DNA of 64,000 bases, from the NCBI RefSeq assembly GCF_026427355.1, contig NZ_CP102667.1, forward strand, positions 19,076 to 83,075, written 5' to 3'. The notes under the pieces were generated by a model. That model did no database searches. It was not told the origin of the DNA and was given only the letters and a program-made list of their open reading frames with translations. Shown here one piece after another: positions 26,798 through 34,897 of the stretch. Both the position numbers and the translations under genes were made by a program. How positions within the stretch are numbered: the first letter of the stretch is position 1; each line of letters starts with the position of its first letter. The stretch is from Sphingobium sp. JS3065 (GTDB lineage Bacteria; Pseudomonadota; Alphaproteobacteria; Sphingomonadales; Sphingomonadaceae).

Positions 26798-28703
26798 ATT
26801 CTTCTCCCTCACTCAGAACTAGATCCCGGCGCTGACCTTCCCACTCCTCTTTCGTCGGGTCGGGACCAATAATGTCGTCGAAGTCGATTTCATCGAATGC
26901 CATGCTGCCGTCCTTCACTGTAAGGTTCGGCATGTCGCGATCGAGGGCGAGAACGTCTTCGGGAATGTCCTGCACCTGGTCATCGGCCAGCGCGGAATAG
27001 TCGTTGAAAGCCGCCAGCTCTTCATCGCTCAAATCATCGACGGGCGCGATCGGCGCGATTGGCTTGGGCAGCGCCGCTACTTCCGGCGCAGGCGTCAAGC
27101 GCGAGCGGAACACGGCATCCTTGAAGTAGCGGATTTTCTTGCCGCGAATGACAGGGATACCGCCCCGGATGACGAGAATATCTTCTTCGGGCAGCTGCAT
27201 CAGCTCTTGCGGGAGCATCAGCGCGCGACGCTGTTCGGAGACTGTCTTGCTTCGATTGGCGAGCAATCCATGTATCGTCAGGGACCGGCTTTCCGCATCC
27301 TGACCGAGATAGCCGAGGCGTTCCGACAGTTCCTTTGCGACCCGCAGCTCCTTCGGCGTAAACGCAATTTCGACCCCGCAATTTGATACGATTTCGTCCG
27401 CGCCATGCTCCCCATAGACATTCCGCAGCTGGGAGCGGGACTGGATGACGGGAAGCAGACGGAGCCCATAGCCGCGCACATAGGAGAACGCATTTGCAAT
27501 GACCTGGGCGCGGCCGAGCCGAGCAAATTCGTCCAGAATGAGCAGCACGGACAGCTTTTCGCCATCGTCGGGCAGTTGCCGCGTGTTGAGATCGATCAGC
27601 TGTTGGAAAAACAGATTGTAGAGCGGCGCGACCCTATCGAGTTCATCCGGTGAGACGCCGAGATAGATCGAGGTCGGTATGCGGCGAAGGTCTGTCAGGG
27701 AAAAGTCGCTTTCGGCCGTCGCGCGATCGACAATTGGATTGATCCAGAGATTGAGCTTGGAGGTGACGGTCTGGATAATGCCGGTGAATGTGTTGTCCGC
27801 GCTGGACGTAAAATCGCTCAATGCGGCGCGGCACCCTTCCGATAGCGCGCTATCGCCGGCTTCCTTGGCGAAGAATGCCTTCATCCCCGGCATCGTGATA
27901 GTCCGGTATATCTCGCCAAAAGAGAACGGTCGTTCAGGCTTGGCCGCGATCCACGATGCAATGCCGACAAAGGCCGTGCGGGCTGATTCCGTCCAGAATG
28001 CCTCGCCCTTCTCCGGGGGCACGAAGAGCATCGTGGCAATCTTCTGCAATTCGACCAGGACCTCTATTGGATCGGCCCTGTTGATATAGCTAAGCGGGTT
28101 GTAGCGGGCCGTGCGGCCTTCCCTGTCCGTAGGGTTGAACAGCACAACCTTTTGGCCGCCCTTGCGGCGAAAACCCGCCGTGATTTCATAGTTCTCGCGC
28201 TTAATATCGAGCACGACAACCGAATCCGGCCATTGCAACAGATTCGGGATGACGATGCCAACGCCCTTGCCCGATCCGGTAGGCGCTTCGAGCAATACAT
28301 GCTCCATCTTGCCCACCATGAGAAAGCCGTTGCGGAAAAAGCCATTGCGGACGCGGCCGAGCACAATGCCCTTCTTAGCGCGAAGGCCCGCCTTGCGGAT
28401 TTCGCCTTCGCGCGCGAAGCGGGCTTCGCCGTGAAGGTTCCTTTTCGGCCGCAGGACGATAGCCATAAGCAACACCGGCAGCGGCACGCCTATGACCGCG
28501 CCTCGCCAGAGCGCTTCGGTCACGACAGGATCATGGCGGTAATACCAGAAGAAGCCGGGGAGCCTGAGCGGATCATAAGCCGCGGCGGGCATTTTGAGAA
28601 AGAACCACGCCACCGTGCCGGTCAGCAGGCCGATCAGCAGCAGTGTGATCGGAAGGAGGACGAGGGCCAGTGCGAGCCTGTTAGAGCCTGTTTTCTGGAT
28701 CAA
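26787..28703 (-). CDS. virD4: VirD4 coupling protein (T4CP)
   Basis: This 638-residue inner-membrane hexameric ATPase recruits the relaxosome to the VirB channel. Two N-terminal membrane helices (LALVLLPITLLLIGLLTGTV and a second near residues 75-90) are followed by a nucleotide-binding domain. Walker A is LLEAPTGSGKGVGI and Walker B is LLILDEFARLG. Conserved blocks PIVDRATAESDFSLTDLRR and SRSQLRNVYG are typical of VirD4/TraG proteins. It overlaps virB11 by 23 bp, so it is part of the same operon. Confidence 0.95.
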   Translation of the reverse strand: MIQKTGSNRLALALVLLPITLLLIGLLTGTVAWFFLKMPAAAYDPLRLPGFFWYYRHDPVVTEALWRGAVIGVPLPVLLMAIVLRPKRNLHGEARFAREGEIRKAGLRAKKGIVLGRVRNGFFRNGFLMVGKMEHVLLEAPTGSGKGVGIVIPNLLQWPDSVVVLDIKRENYEITAGFRRKGGQKVVLFNPTDREGRTARYNPLSYINRADPIEVLVELQKIATMLFVPPEKGEAFWTESARTAFVGIASWIAAKPERPFSFGEIYRTITMPGMKAFFAKEAGDSALSEGCRAALSDFTSSADNTFTGIIQTVTSKLNLWINPIVDRATAESDFSLTDLRRIPTSIYLGVSPDELDRVAPLYNLFFQQLIDLNTRQLPDDGEKLSVLLILDEFARLGRAQVIANAFSYVRGYGLRLLPVIQSRSQLRNVYGEHGADEIVSNCGVEIAFTPKELRVAKELSERLGYLGQDAESRSLTIHGLLANRSKTVSEQRRALMLPQELMQLPEEDILVIRGGIPVIRGKKIRYFKDAVFRSRLTPAPEVAALPKPIAPIAPVDDLSDEELAAFNDYSALADDQVQDIPEDVLALDRDMPNLTVKDGSMAFDEIDFDDIIGPDPTKEEWEGQRRDLVLSEGEEYGR

Positions 28704-29673
28704 AATATATCTCCGTCACGCGAAAGCGGCCTTCGACCTTCTTGGTCTGCACGACCACATCAACCAGCAGCTTGAGCAGGCTGCGAATGTCGTCACGGGC
28801 CAGATCGGCGCCGCCCTCGCTTTCCTTGACCAGCAATGTCAGCTGTTCGAACGCGAGTTCGGCCGAGTCCGCATGGATCGTCGTGATTGAGCCGGGATGG
28901 CCTGAGTTGACGTTGCGGAGATAGAAGAACGCGGTGCCGTCGCGCAGCTCCTGCAACAGTATCCGGTCAGGCCGCATACGCAGGGCCGATTCCAGAAGAT
29001 CCTTTGCAGAGATTTTCGCGGTGCCCTGCTTGTCCTTCGCGTAGAGCATGTGGACCACGTTGCGATGCGGAACGACCAATTCGCGCGTGTCTTCGATCGT
29101 CAGCAGCCGCTCATGCGGCGGAATGAGCTGGATCAGCCCTTTAGAGAGCGTCGTCTTTCCCGAGCCGGTAGCGCCCGAAATCAGGATATTCTTGCGGCCT
29201 CGGACCGCCTTTTGGAAAAATTCGACGTGCTTTCCTGCGTCGAGCAGATCGCGCAATTCAACATCGAGCGGCGAGACTTGCCTAGTCGCGATCTTTGTCT
29301 CGCTAAACAGCCCACCGCGCTCGAAGTCCTCCATCGTCAACGTCACCGATGACGGTTTGCGGATGGTGATGGACACGGTGCCGGCAGGGACAGCAGGCGG
29401 CACAACCAGCTGCACACGCTCACCGCTGGGGAGGATTGTGGAGCAGATCGGCGTGGACTGGCTTATGTCCTGATGCGTGAAAGCCGCCGCTGCCCGCGCG
29501 AGCGCGAGCAGCGACTTTTCATTGAGGTCAGGCAATGTCTCCCAGGACCACCCATCGCGCGTTTCAATTGCCGCCTCGCCAGCCTTGTTAATCACCAGCT
29601 CCGTTACGTCCTCACGCGCGAGCAGAGGGCGCAGCGGCAGTAAGGCGTTTTCGAGGACCGCCGTATTGCTCAT
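28681..29673 (-). CDS. virB11: VirB11 traffic ATPase
   Basis: This 330-residue cytoplasmic hexameric ATPase of the type IV secretion/type II-IV family powers assembly and substrate transfer. It has an N-terminal domain, a Walker A motif in ILISGATGSGKTTLSK, the aspartate box LLTIEDTRELV, and the later RMRPDRILLQELRDG and SGHPGSITTIHAD motifs. The gene overlaps virB10 by 4 bp and virD4 by 23 bp. Length and motifs are normal. Confidence 0.95.
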   Translation of the reverse strand: MSNTAVLENALLPLRPLLAREDVTELVINKAGEAAIETRDGWSWETLPDLNEKSLLALARAAAAFTHQDISQSTPICSTILPSGERVQLVVPPAVPAGTVSITIRKPSSVTLTMEDFERGGLFSETKIATRQVSPLDVELRDLLDAGKHVEFFQKAVRGRKNILISGATGSGKTTLSKGLIQLIPPHERLLTIEDTRELVVPHRNVVHMLYAKDKQGTAKISAKDLLESALRMRPDRILLQELRDGTAFFYLRNVNSGHPGSITTIHADSAELAFEQLTLLVKESEGGADLARDDIRSLLKLLVDVVVQTKKVEGRFRVTEIYFDPENRL

Positions 29674-30938
29674 TGGCTGCGCCGAAGCCGCAGGCCGTAG
29701 ATGTTGGAGAAATCAAAGTCGCGCGCGACCATGATTCCCACTTCCGCGCCCTGATTGATGCGAAGCACCGGCTGAATCTGCATCGTGTCCCGCAAGATCG
29801 TGTCCGACGCTTGGCTGGGAACCCGCGTGACATTATCGGCGTCGGAGACTTCCGAGGCGGCGATCGAGGCGGCATCGTTGAGCGAACTGAACAACAGCGC
29901 GGCCCCGAAGCGTTCCCAAAAGAAGTTCTTCACGCCGCCTGCCATACCTGAACGGCCAAGCGCATCGCTGGCGGGCGAACCTACGTCGATCGCCACGCCG
30001 CGAGGCGTGACCGCGCGGTTCCATACCGCAAAGAGACGATATTTGCCGCGCTGGACGCCGGTTTGATATTCGCCCAAGACGCGCGTTCCCTTTTCCAGCA
30101 GGACGACGCGGCCGTTGTCCGAATAAATGTCGCGGGGAATGATGCAGCTGACATATCCGGGCTGACTGGAATCCATCGCGGTTTGCAGCACGCATGGAAT
30201 GAACGACCCCGCGAGGATCAGCATATCGCGGTTGCCAATGTCGCGGCCTGACACCCGATCAATTTGCGAGGTCTGGCGCATGTTTTCGAGATTGGTCCGC
30301 CGCGATCCACCTTGCCCATCGCCATCGGCCGACGCACCAATCAACTGCGCGCCCTGTGCTCCTGTGCCGCCGCCCATGGGCAGGCCGGTGGCAGCTGCCA
30401 CCGCTCCACCGACCCCACCGCCGTTTTCGCCACCATAAGCCATGATTCCGGCACGGCGCTGGGCCTCTGCAATGACTTGCCCCTCAGACTTTTGGGGGCG
30501 GCCACTTGCACCGGCTGTGCGGGGCGCTTGGCTTCCATCGAGCGCCGGCACTTCCGTCATGGGCACCGGCGCGTTCGGATCATTCGGCGCATCGGCAAGC
30601 GTTGGCGCGATGATCGACTTGGGATCGTAGTTGGCGAGCTGCCTTTCATCCGGCTTTTCCGCTTTCTCGGCCTTTTCGGTTGGATCGCTCCGCATCGCGT
30701 CGATTGTGCTGAAACCGAGAACGATCGCGCCGCAGGCAACCGCCGCGAGAACGACCGCCTTTTTGGGGTCGATCGACCTGTTCGGCAGAGCGGCAATCTT
30801 CGCCTGGCGCTCGCTTTGCCGCTCAATATCTTCGGGATCGGGCACCGGCTCAGACGCGAGGGGCCGGTTTTCGACCGTCTCGCCCTGCGAGATGATGTTG
30901 TCGCCATGCGGCGCGTTGTCATGATCGTTCGCAGCCAT
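29670..30938 (-). CDS. virB10: VirB10 core-channel protein
   Basis: This 422-residue protein spans both membranes. It has a cytoplasmic N-terminus, one inner-membrane helix (VVLAAVACGAIVLGFSTI, about residues 63-80), a proline/acid-rich periplasmic region, and a C-terminal TrbI-type beta-barrel domain (FIPCVLQTAMDSSQPGYVSC, RGVAIDVGSPASDALGR). It links energy from VirB11/VirD4 to the outer-membrane pore. The glycine/alanine-rich linker (near residue 180) is encoded across a copy of the GGTGGCAGCTGCCACC palindrome at 30387-30402. Confidence 0.95.
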   Translation of the reverse strand: MAANDHDNAPHGDNIISQGETVENRPLASEPVPDPEDIERQSERQAKIAALPNRSIDPKKAVVLAAVACGAIVLGFSTIDAMRSDPTEKAEKAEKPDERQLANYDPKSIIAPTLADAPNDPNAPVPMTEVPALDGSQAPRTAGASGRPQKSEGQVIAEAQRRAGIMAYGGENGGGVGGAVAAATGLPMGGGTGAQGAQLIGASADGDGQGGSRRTNLENMRQTSQIDRVSGRDIGNRDMLILAGSFIPCVLQTAMDSSQPGYVSCIIPRDIYSDNGRVVLLEKGTRVLGEYQTGVQRGKYRLFAVWNRAVTPRGVAIDVGSPASDALGRSGMAGGVKNFFWERFGAALLFSSLNDAASIAASEVSDADNVTRVPSQASDTILRDTMQIQPVLRINQGAEVGIMVARDFDFSNIYGLRLRRSQ

Positions 30939-30939
30939 T

Positions 30940-31782
30940 TTATTGAACCCCCGTGGTTCGCTCGACTAGGCCAGAGGCCGTGTCAGTTTTGGGATCGCGC
31001 CCGTAATAGTCGGTTTTCTGATTGTGGATGCAGAGCACTTCGAGGCCCCGGCGCAGCCGGATTGTCCTGTAAACCCCGTGCAGCACCACATATTCATCGC
31101 GCACATCGAAGGAGGCGATGGCTTCCGATCCATCAGGATTGACGACGAAGAACGCCGGCAATTCACGCTGGTTGGGGAAGCGCATCACGGTGAACTGTCC
31201 ATTGTCAGACACTTCGGAGGGCTGGATGGCCGTCGATCCTTGCATGATGTAATCGGCGTTGCGTGTGCCTTCCAGCACGCCAATATCGAGCGCGGACTTC
31301 ACCGCGCCGCGTTCCAAGGCTTTCAGCTGGGCCAGCTGGGCCATTGCGGCTTGCGCCTGCGCCTCGGCCGCTTCCTGTTCAGGATAGCGGAAAACGACCG
31401 TATAGAAGCCGCTGCCGCGCTGCGTTGGCGACAGAGCGAAGCGGTAGCTGCGCGGGCCGTAGCGTGAACGGGTTATGACTGTCAGGTTCGTGCGACCCGC
31501 GCGCTCGCGCGGTTTGATGAAAAGCGAATTGGCAGCCGGTGCGACTTCCCAAGACACGGTATCGCCCAACGCCACATGCTCGACTACTTCATCCTTGGCG
31601 AAGACGATTTCCGTGGCGATGCGGAATACACCCGGAATCTCATAGACTTGCCGATCATTGTAGTTCGCTTCACGAACCCGGTGATCGAGCACCGTCGCAT
31701 GAGGCGTTTCTTCGGCCATCGCCGGCGACGCAGCTAGCGCGATCGCGAGCGCAAACGGGGCGCTCCACTTCAACACGGTCAT
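30940..31782 (-). CDS. virB9: VirB9 outer-membrane core protein
   Basis: This 280-residue protein starts with a signal peptide ([21 protein letters not shown]). It has the N-terminal VirB9 domain and the C-terminal beta-sandwich that binds VirB7 and VirB10 ([40 protein letters not shown]). It forms the periplasmic/outer-membrane core complex. The gene overlaps virB8 by 4 bp upstream and ends 2 bp before virB10. Confidence 0.94.
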   Translation of the reverse strand: MTVLKWSAPFALAIALAASPAMAEETPHATVLDHRVREANYNDRQVYEIPGVFRIATEIVFAKDEVVEHVALGDTVSWEVAPAANSLFIKPRERAGRTNLTVITRSRYGPRSYRFALSPTQRGSGFYTVVFRYPEQEAAEAQAQAAMAQLAQLKALERGAVKSALDIGVLEGTRNADYIMQGSTAIQPSEVSDNGQFTVMRFPNQRELPAFFVVNPDGSEAIASFDVRDEYVVLHGVYRTIRLRRGLEVLCIHNQKTDYYGRDPKTDTASGLVERTTGVQ

Positions 31783-32462
31783 TGGGGCACCTCCACGTCA
31801 GCGCGATAGCTCTCGACCTGATAGCCAAGCGGATTCTTGAAGCGGTCCACTTCCTTGCTCGGCGTGCCATCGACCTTGTATTTGATGGTCGCGACGGCAT
31901 CGGTTTTGGTCGAGTTCGAGCCGGTCACAGATTCCTTAGTGAAATAGACCTGCGCGACGTTGCCGCCCAGGAACGACACCCGCTTGATTTCGACAAAAAC
32001 ATCAGTGCGGTTCGCAAGGATGTTTTGCGGACTTTGGGGATTGTCGGTCTTGTAGAAGCGTGACCACCGATCCTGTTCGGGCCGCGCCGACATGACCATG
32101 ACCGCATCGAAATATTCTTCGCGAGCGGCCGCTATCCAGCCTTCGCGATAGCGGACATAGGTAGCGAGGAAATACTTACGGACCGCCTCGTCATAGGTGA
32201 TCGTCGCGTCACCGTGGAGCTTGGCGGCGATCGACGCCTCGCCCGTGTTACGGTCCACCGTGATAACATATGGCTCGACCGTTTTTAGAGGCGTCAGGGC
32301 TGCAACGGCCACAACGCCAGCAGTCGCCAGGGCGCCAGCAACGCCAGCGACGACCCACGCCAGCTTTTTGGAGCGCTCGGCCGCCGCAAGCTTGTCACGT
32401 TCCCAGCTTGCAGCCTCTTCAAAATAGGCTTTCAGCTCGTCCTTTGGAATACCAACTGCCAT
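31779..32462 (-). CDS. virB8: VirB8 inner-membrane assembly protein
   Basis: This 227-residue bitopic inner-membrane protein has a cytoplasmic N-terminus ([20 protein letters not shown]), one helix ([20 protein letters not shown], about 33-52) and a periplasmic NTF2-like domain. The domain contains family motifs such as [31 protein letters not shown] and [16 protein letters not shown]. It acts as an assembly factor for the VirB channel. The end overlaps the virB9 start (ATGA type). Confidence 0.94.
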   Translation of the reverse strand: MAVGIPKDELKAYFEEAASWERDKLAAAERSKKLAWVVAGVAGALATAGVVAVAALTPLKTVEPYVITVDRNTGEASIAAKLHGDATITYDEAVRKYFLATYVRYREGWIAAAREEYFDAVMVMSARPEQDRWSRFYKTDNPQSPQNILANRTDVFVEIKRVSFLGGNVAQVYFTKESVTGSNSTKTDAVATIKYKVDGTPSKEVDRFKNPLGYQVESYRADVEVPQ

Positions 32463-32471
32463 CGTAACACC

Positions 32472-32792
32472 TCAGCAATTCGAGTAGATCGGGCCGCGCA
32501 GCGAGGCGCTTAGACGCGGCACTTCGACCGCCCGCGATGCGTCCGACTGTTCATTGCCCGGAGTGGAGGGGTCTGCCGGGGCCGCGTCCGGCGTTGCCGG
32601 TGCACCCTGATTGAACACGTCCACATTTGCCGGCGCGGTTCGCTGTGCGGCCTGCTCCGGGATTGAGGGGAGGGTAAGCCCATGCGGATTTGCAGGCCGC
32701 ATCGGCCCCTCACATTTGGCTGGCTTTTTGACGGGCTGACCTGCGCAGGCCGCCAGCGCCAGGCAGATTCCGAGTCCAAGCAACTTGCGCAT
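32472..32792 (-). CDS. virB7: VirB7-like outer-membrane lipoprotein
   Basis: This 106-residue lipoprotein has an N-terminal signal and lipobox MRKLLGLGICLALAACAG, with the acylated cysteine near residue 17. A proline/alanine-rich tail ends in cysteine (GPIYSNC). VirB7 lipoproteins stabilise VirB9 at the outer membrane. This one is longer than the classical 45-60 residue form, so the assignment rests on position between virB6 and virB8 and on the lipobox. I chose the start at 32792, since the longer open frame upstream is virB6 coding sequence. Confidence 0.8.
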   Translation of the reverse strand: MRKLLGLGICLALAACAGQPVKKPAKCEGPMRPANPHGLTLPSIPEQAAQRTAPANVDVFNQGAPATPDAAPADPSTPGNEQSDASRAVEVPRLSASLRGPIYSNC

Positions 32793-32802
32793 ATTCGTTC
32801 CC

Positions 32803-33819
32803 TCAAGCTCTGGTGATTGTGTTTCGGTTGCGCCAACGGCGAACCGCCGACGAGAAGCCCCGCCCCATGCTGGCCCCCATGGCGCGGGCATCGCTGGCCG
32901 CGTGCCCTGCGCCCGTTGCAACTGCCCCGCCACCCTTCGTCACCGCGTTGCCGAACTGCGTCACCATTGCAGCCGCGCCGCCGCCAAGTGAGGCAGCTAT
33001 TCCGGGGATTTGGATGAAGAAAAAGCAGGCGAGAATGTAGAACGCGATGATCCGGATACAGGTGCTCCAGATGTTGTCAAAATCGCCATCGAATGTTGCT
33101 GTTGCCGATTCAGCGACATTGGCCACAACGAGCACAAGAAGCATCGCAAATAGCGACAACATCAGAAAGTTGAGGACGCTGCCGAGCCATGAGAAGAAGT
33201 AGCTTCTGGTGGAATCAAACAGCAGCGCTGCTACGAAGATCGGCCCGACCACCGCCAGACAGGCGAGCGCAAACAGCGCATAGAGCACGATCACAAAGCC
33301 GACAGCCAGTGCGAACAGAGCCGCGATCGCTGTCAAAAGAATGATGATAGTGGCACCGATACACAGCATAATTGCGGCCGCAGCGCCGGGAATATCAGTC
33401 AGTGAGGCGTGTTCCTCTGCGTATTTCTCGGTCGCATCCTGCATCGCGAGCAGTGCATCATCGACCCGCGCCCACATCCCATCGAAAGACCCACCAACGC
33501 CGTCCGGTGAGCCGCCTACGATCGAGGCAAACTCATGCGGCAGGCCGGTCACGATCATCTGTGCGAGCGATGCTCCATAGAGGTTTGTCACAGCATAATA
33601 GAGCGCGGCCAGCATAAGCGAGCGATAGACATATTCGCGGAAGGGGTATTGCACGGCCCCGCGCATAATCGCGTAGCCTAGCAGGATTATGTAAATGATC
33701 ATGCCAGTGCGGAGCGGTCCAGCGATCCACCCAACAAACCCAGCATAGTTGGACACAACTACCGAATTGAGTTCGTTGGTGAAGCCCTGATAGGCATTCG
33801 TAAATAGATCGTATTCCAC
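32803..33819 (-). CDS. virB6: VirB6 polytopic inner-membrane channel protein
   Basis: This 338-residue protein has multiple membrane helices (LRTGMIIYIILLGYAIMRGA, IIILLTAIAALFALAVGFVI and others, about seven in all). The central periplasmic loop contains a conserved tryptophan in SFDGMWARVDDAL. VirB6/TrbL proteins form part of the inner-membrane path for the DNA substrate. The C-terminal tail is glycine/alanine-rich and basic. It lies upstream of virB7 in the standard order. Confidence 0.93.
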   Translation of the reverse strand: MEYDLFTNAYQGFTNELNSVVVSNYAGFVGWIAGPLRTGMIIYIILLGYAIMRGAVQYPFREYVYRSLMLAALYYAVTNLYGASLAQMIVTGLPHEFASIVGGSPDGVGGSFDGMWARVDDALLAMQDATEKYAEEHASLTDIPGAAAAIMLCIGATIIILLTAIAALFALAVGFVIVLYALFALACLAVVGPIFVAALLFDSTRSYFFSWLGSVLNFLMLSLFAMLLVLVVANVAESATATFDGDFDNIWSTCIRIIAFYILACFFFIQIPGIAASLGGGAAAMVTQFGNAVTKGGGAVATGAGHAASDARAMGASMGRGFSSAVRRWRNRNTITRA

Positions 33820-33862
33820 CAGACCGCTCCGATTAGATATAATTCAAGCTGTTATTACAGCC

Positions 33863-34168
33863 TTACATTCCAGCTGCCTTCCGTGCTCGCGCACGCTGCT
33901 CATCACGTTTCCGCGACCTTTCAATGGAGGCGATTTTGTTCTTTATGCCTCCGCAATTGCGAGCCACTGGCATGGGGAGGTCCGACTGTTTGAGTTCGCT
34001 GTTCACGATCTTGTCGCACTCAGCGACGATCACCGGAATCTGATCTTCATGAGTTTTGAGCCAATCAACGTCATGATAGGTCATTAAAATCTCGGGAAAT
34101 GTGGGCGCGCGTTCGCAGCCGGCGAGCAAGCCGGCTGCGCTGATCGCAAGAAGGACCATTTTCTTCAT
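33863..34168 (-). CDS. eexN: EexN-like entry-exclusion lipoprotein
   Basis: This 101-residue lipoprotein has a signal and lipobox (MVLLAISAAGLLAGCERAP). It carries the EexN-type core: MTYHDVDWLKTHEDQIPVIV, conserved cysteines in AECDKI and RNCGGIKNKI. EexN proteins sit next to virB5/virB6 and block redundant mating. The last 14 codons nearly duplicate the end of the adjacent virB5 gene (RSRKRDEQRARAR). A TTG at 34174 is an alternative start overlapping the virB5 stop. Confidence 0.8.
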   Translation of the reverse strand: MKKMVLLAISAAGLLAGCERAPTFPEILMTYHDVDWLKTHEDQIPVIVAECDKIVNSELKQSDLPMPVARNCGGIKNKIASIERSRKRDEQRARARKAAGM

Positions 34169-34170
34169 GG

Positions 34171-34884
34171 TCAAATTCCAGCTGCCGCCCGCGCTCGCGC
34201 ACGCTGCTCATCGCGTTTGCGCGACCTGTCCGCAAAAGCTTCGGCCGTGTGCGCCGCGGCCTCCGCTCTGCGCGCTCGCTCCAACGCTTCGACGCGGAGC
34301 TGGTCGTTCATCATCGACGCGCTTTCGAGCTGGATGCGCGCTTGAAGGTCAGCAACTTCCTTGGCTGTTGATGCGGTCGCAAGTCGATTGCGCAGCTCTT
34401 CCAGACCCTCACCGCGCGATGTGGCCGCTTCGCCCATGCCTTCGGCCATGGCCTTGTCCATCGCGATCGAGCGAGCTGTCTGATAGCGAACGTCAGTCTG
34501 ATCGCCATTCGCGGATACGCCGAGACGTTCGAGCATGTCCTGATAGATCGCATCAGATCGCCCGCCGTAGCTGCCGCCGCCGCCAAAATCGCCGCGCGCC
34601 ATGCGTTCGAGCGAGTTCACATCAACGCCCAGGGTGCGAAGTGAATCCGTCTTAAGCTGGTTGGCGATCGAGGAAACATCGGTCAGCTGGTTCAACCCTT
34701 GGTAGAGCTGCTGCGCTTCCGCAATCTGCTGGCGACCTTGCTCGATCATCTGCATGGTCTTCTGGATTTGTTCGATATGCTTGAGCACGGACGTGCTATC
34801 GAACACAGGGATACCCTGCGCACTGGCTGGCGTCGCGGCCGCAAGGCTCCCGATCGACACAGCCGCCAAGATAAGCTGCTTCAT
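34171..34884 (-). CDS. virB5: VirB5 minor pilus protein
   Basis: This 237-residue periplasmic protein starts with a signal peptide (MKQLILAAVSIGSLAAATPASA). A long helical, coiled-coil-prone body (HIEQIQKTMQMIEQGRQQIAE, YQGLNQLTDVSSIANQLKTD) is typical of VirB5/TrbJ pilus-tip proteins. The C-terminal RSRKRDEQRARARAAAGI is shared with the next gene. I chose the start at 34884, after the ribosome site GGAGTGAG; the open frame upstream overlaps virB4. Confidence 0.9.
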   Translation of the reverse strand: MKQLILAAVSIGSLAAATPASAQGIPVFDSTSVLKHIEQIQKTMQMIEQGRQQIAEAQQLYQGLNQLTDVSSIANQLKTDSLRTLGVDVNSLERMARGDFGGGGSYGGRSDAIYQDMLERLGVSANGDQTDVRYQTARSIAMDKAMAEGMGEAATSRGEGLEELRNRLATASTAKEVADLQARIQLESASMMNDQLRVEALERARRAEAAAHTAEAFADRSRKRDEQRARARAAAGI

Positions 34885-34897
34885 AGTCTCACTCCTT

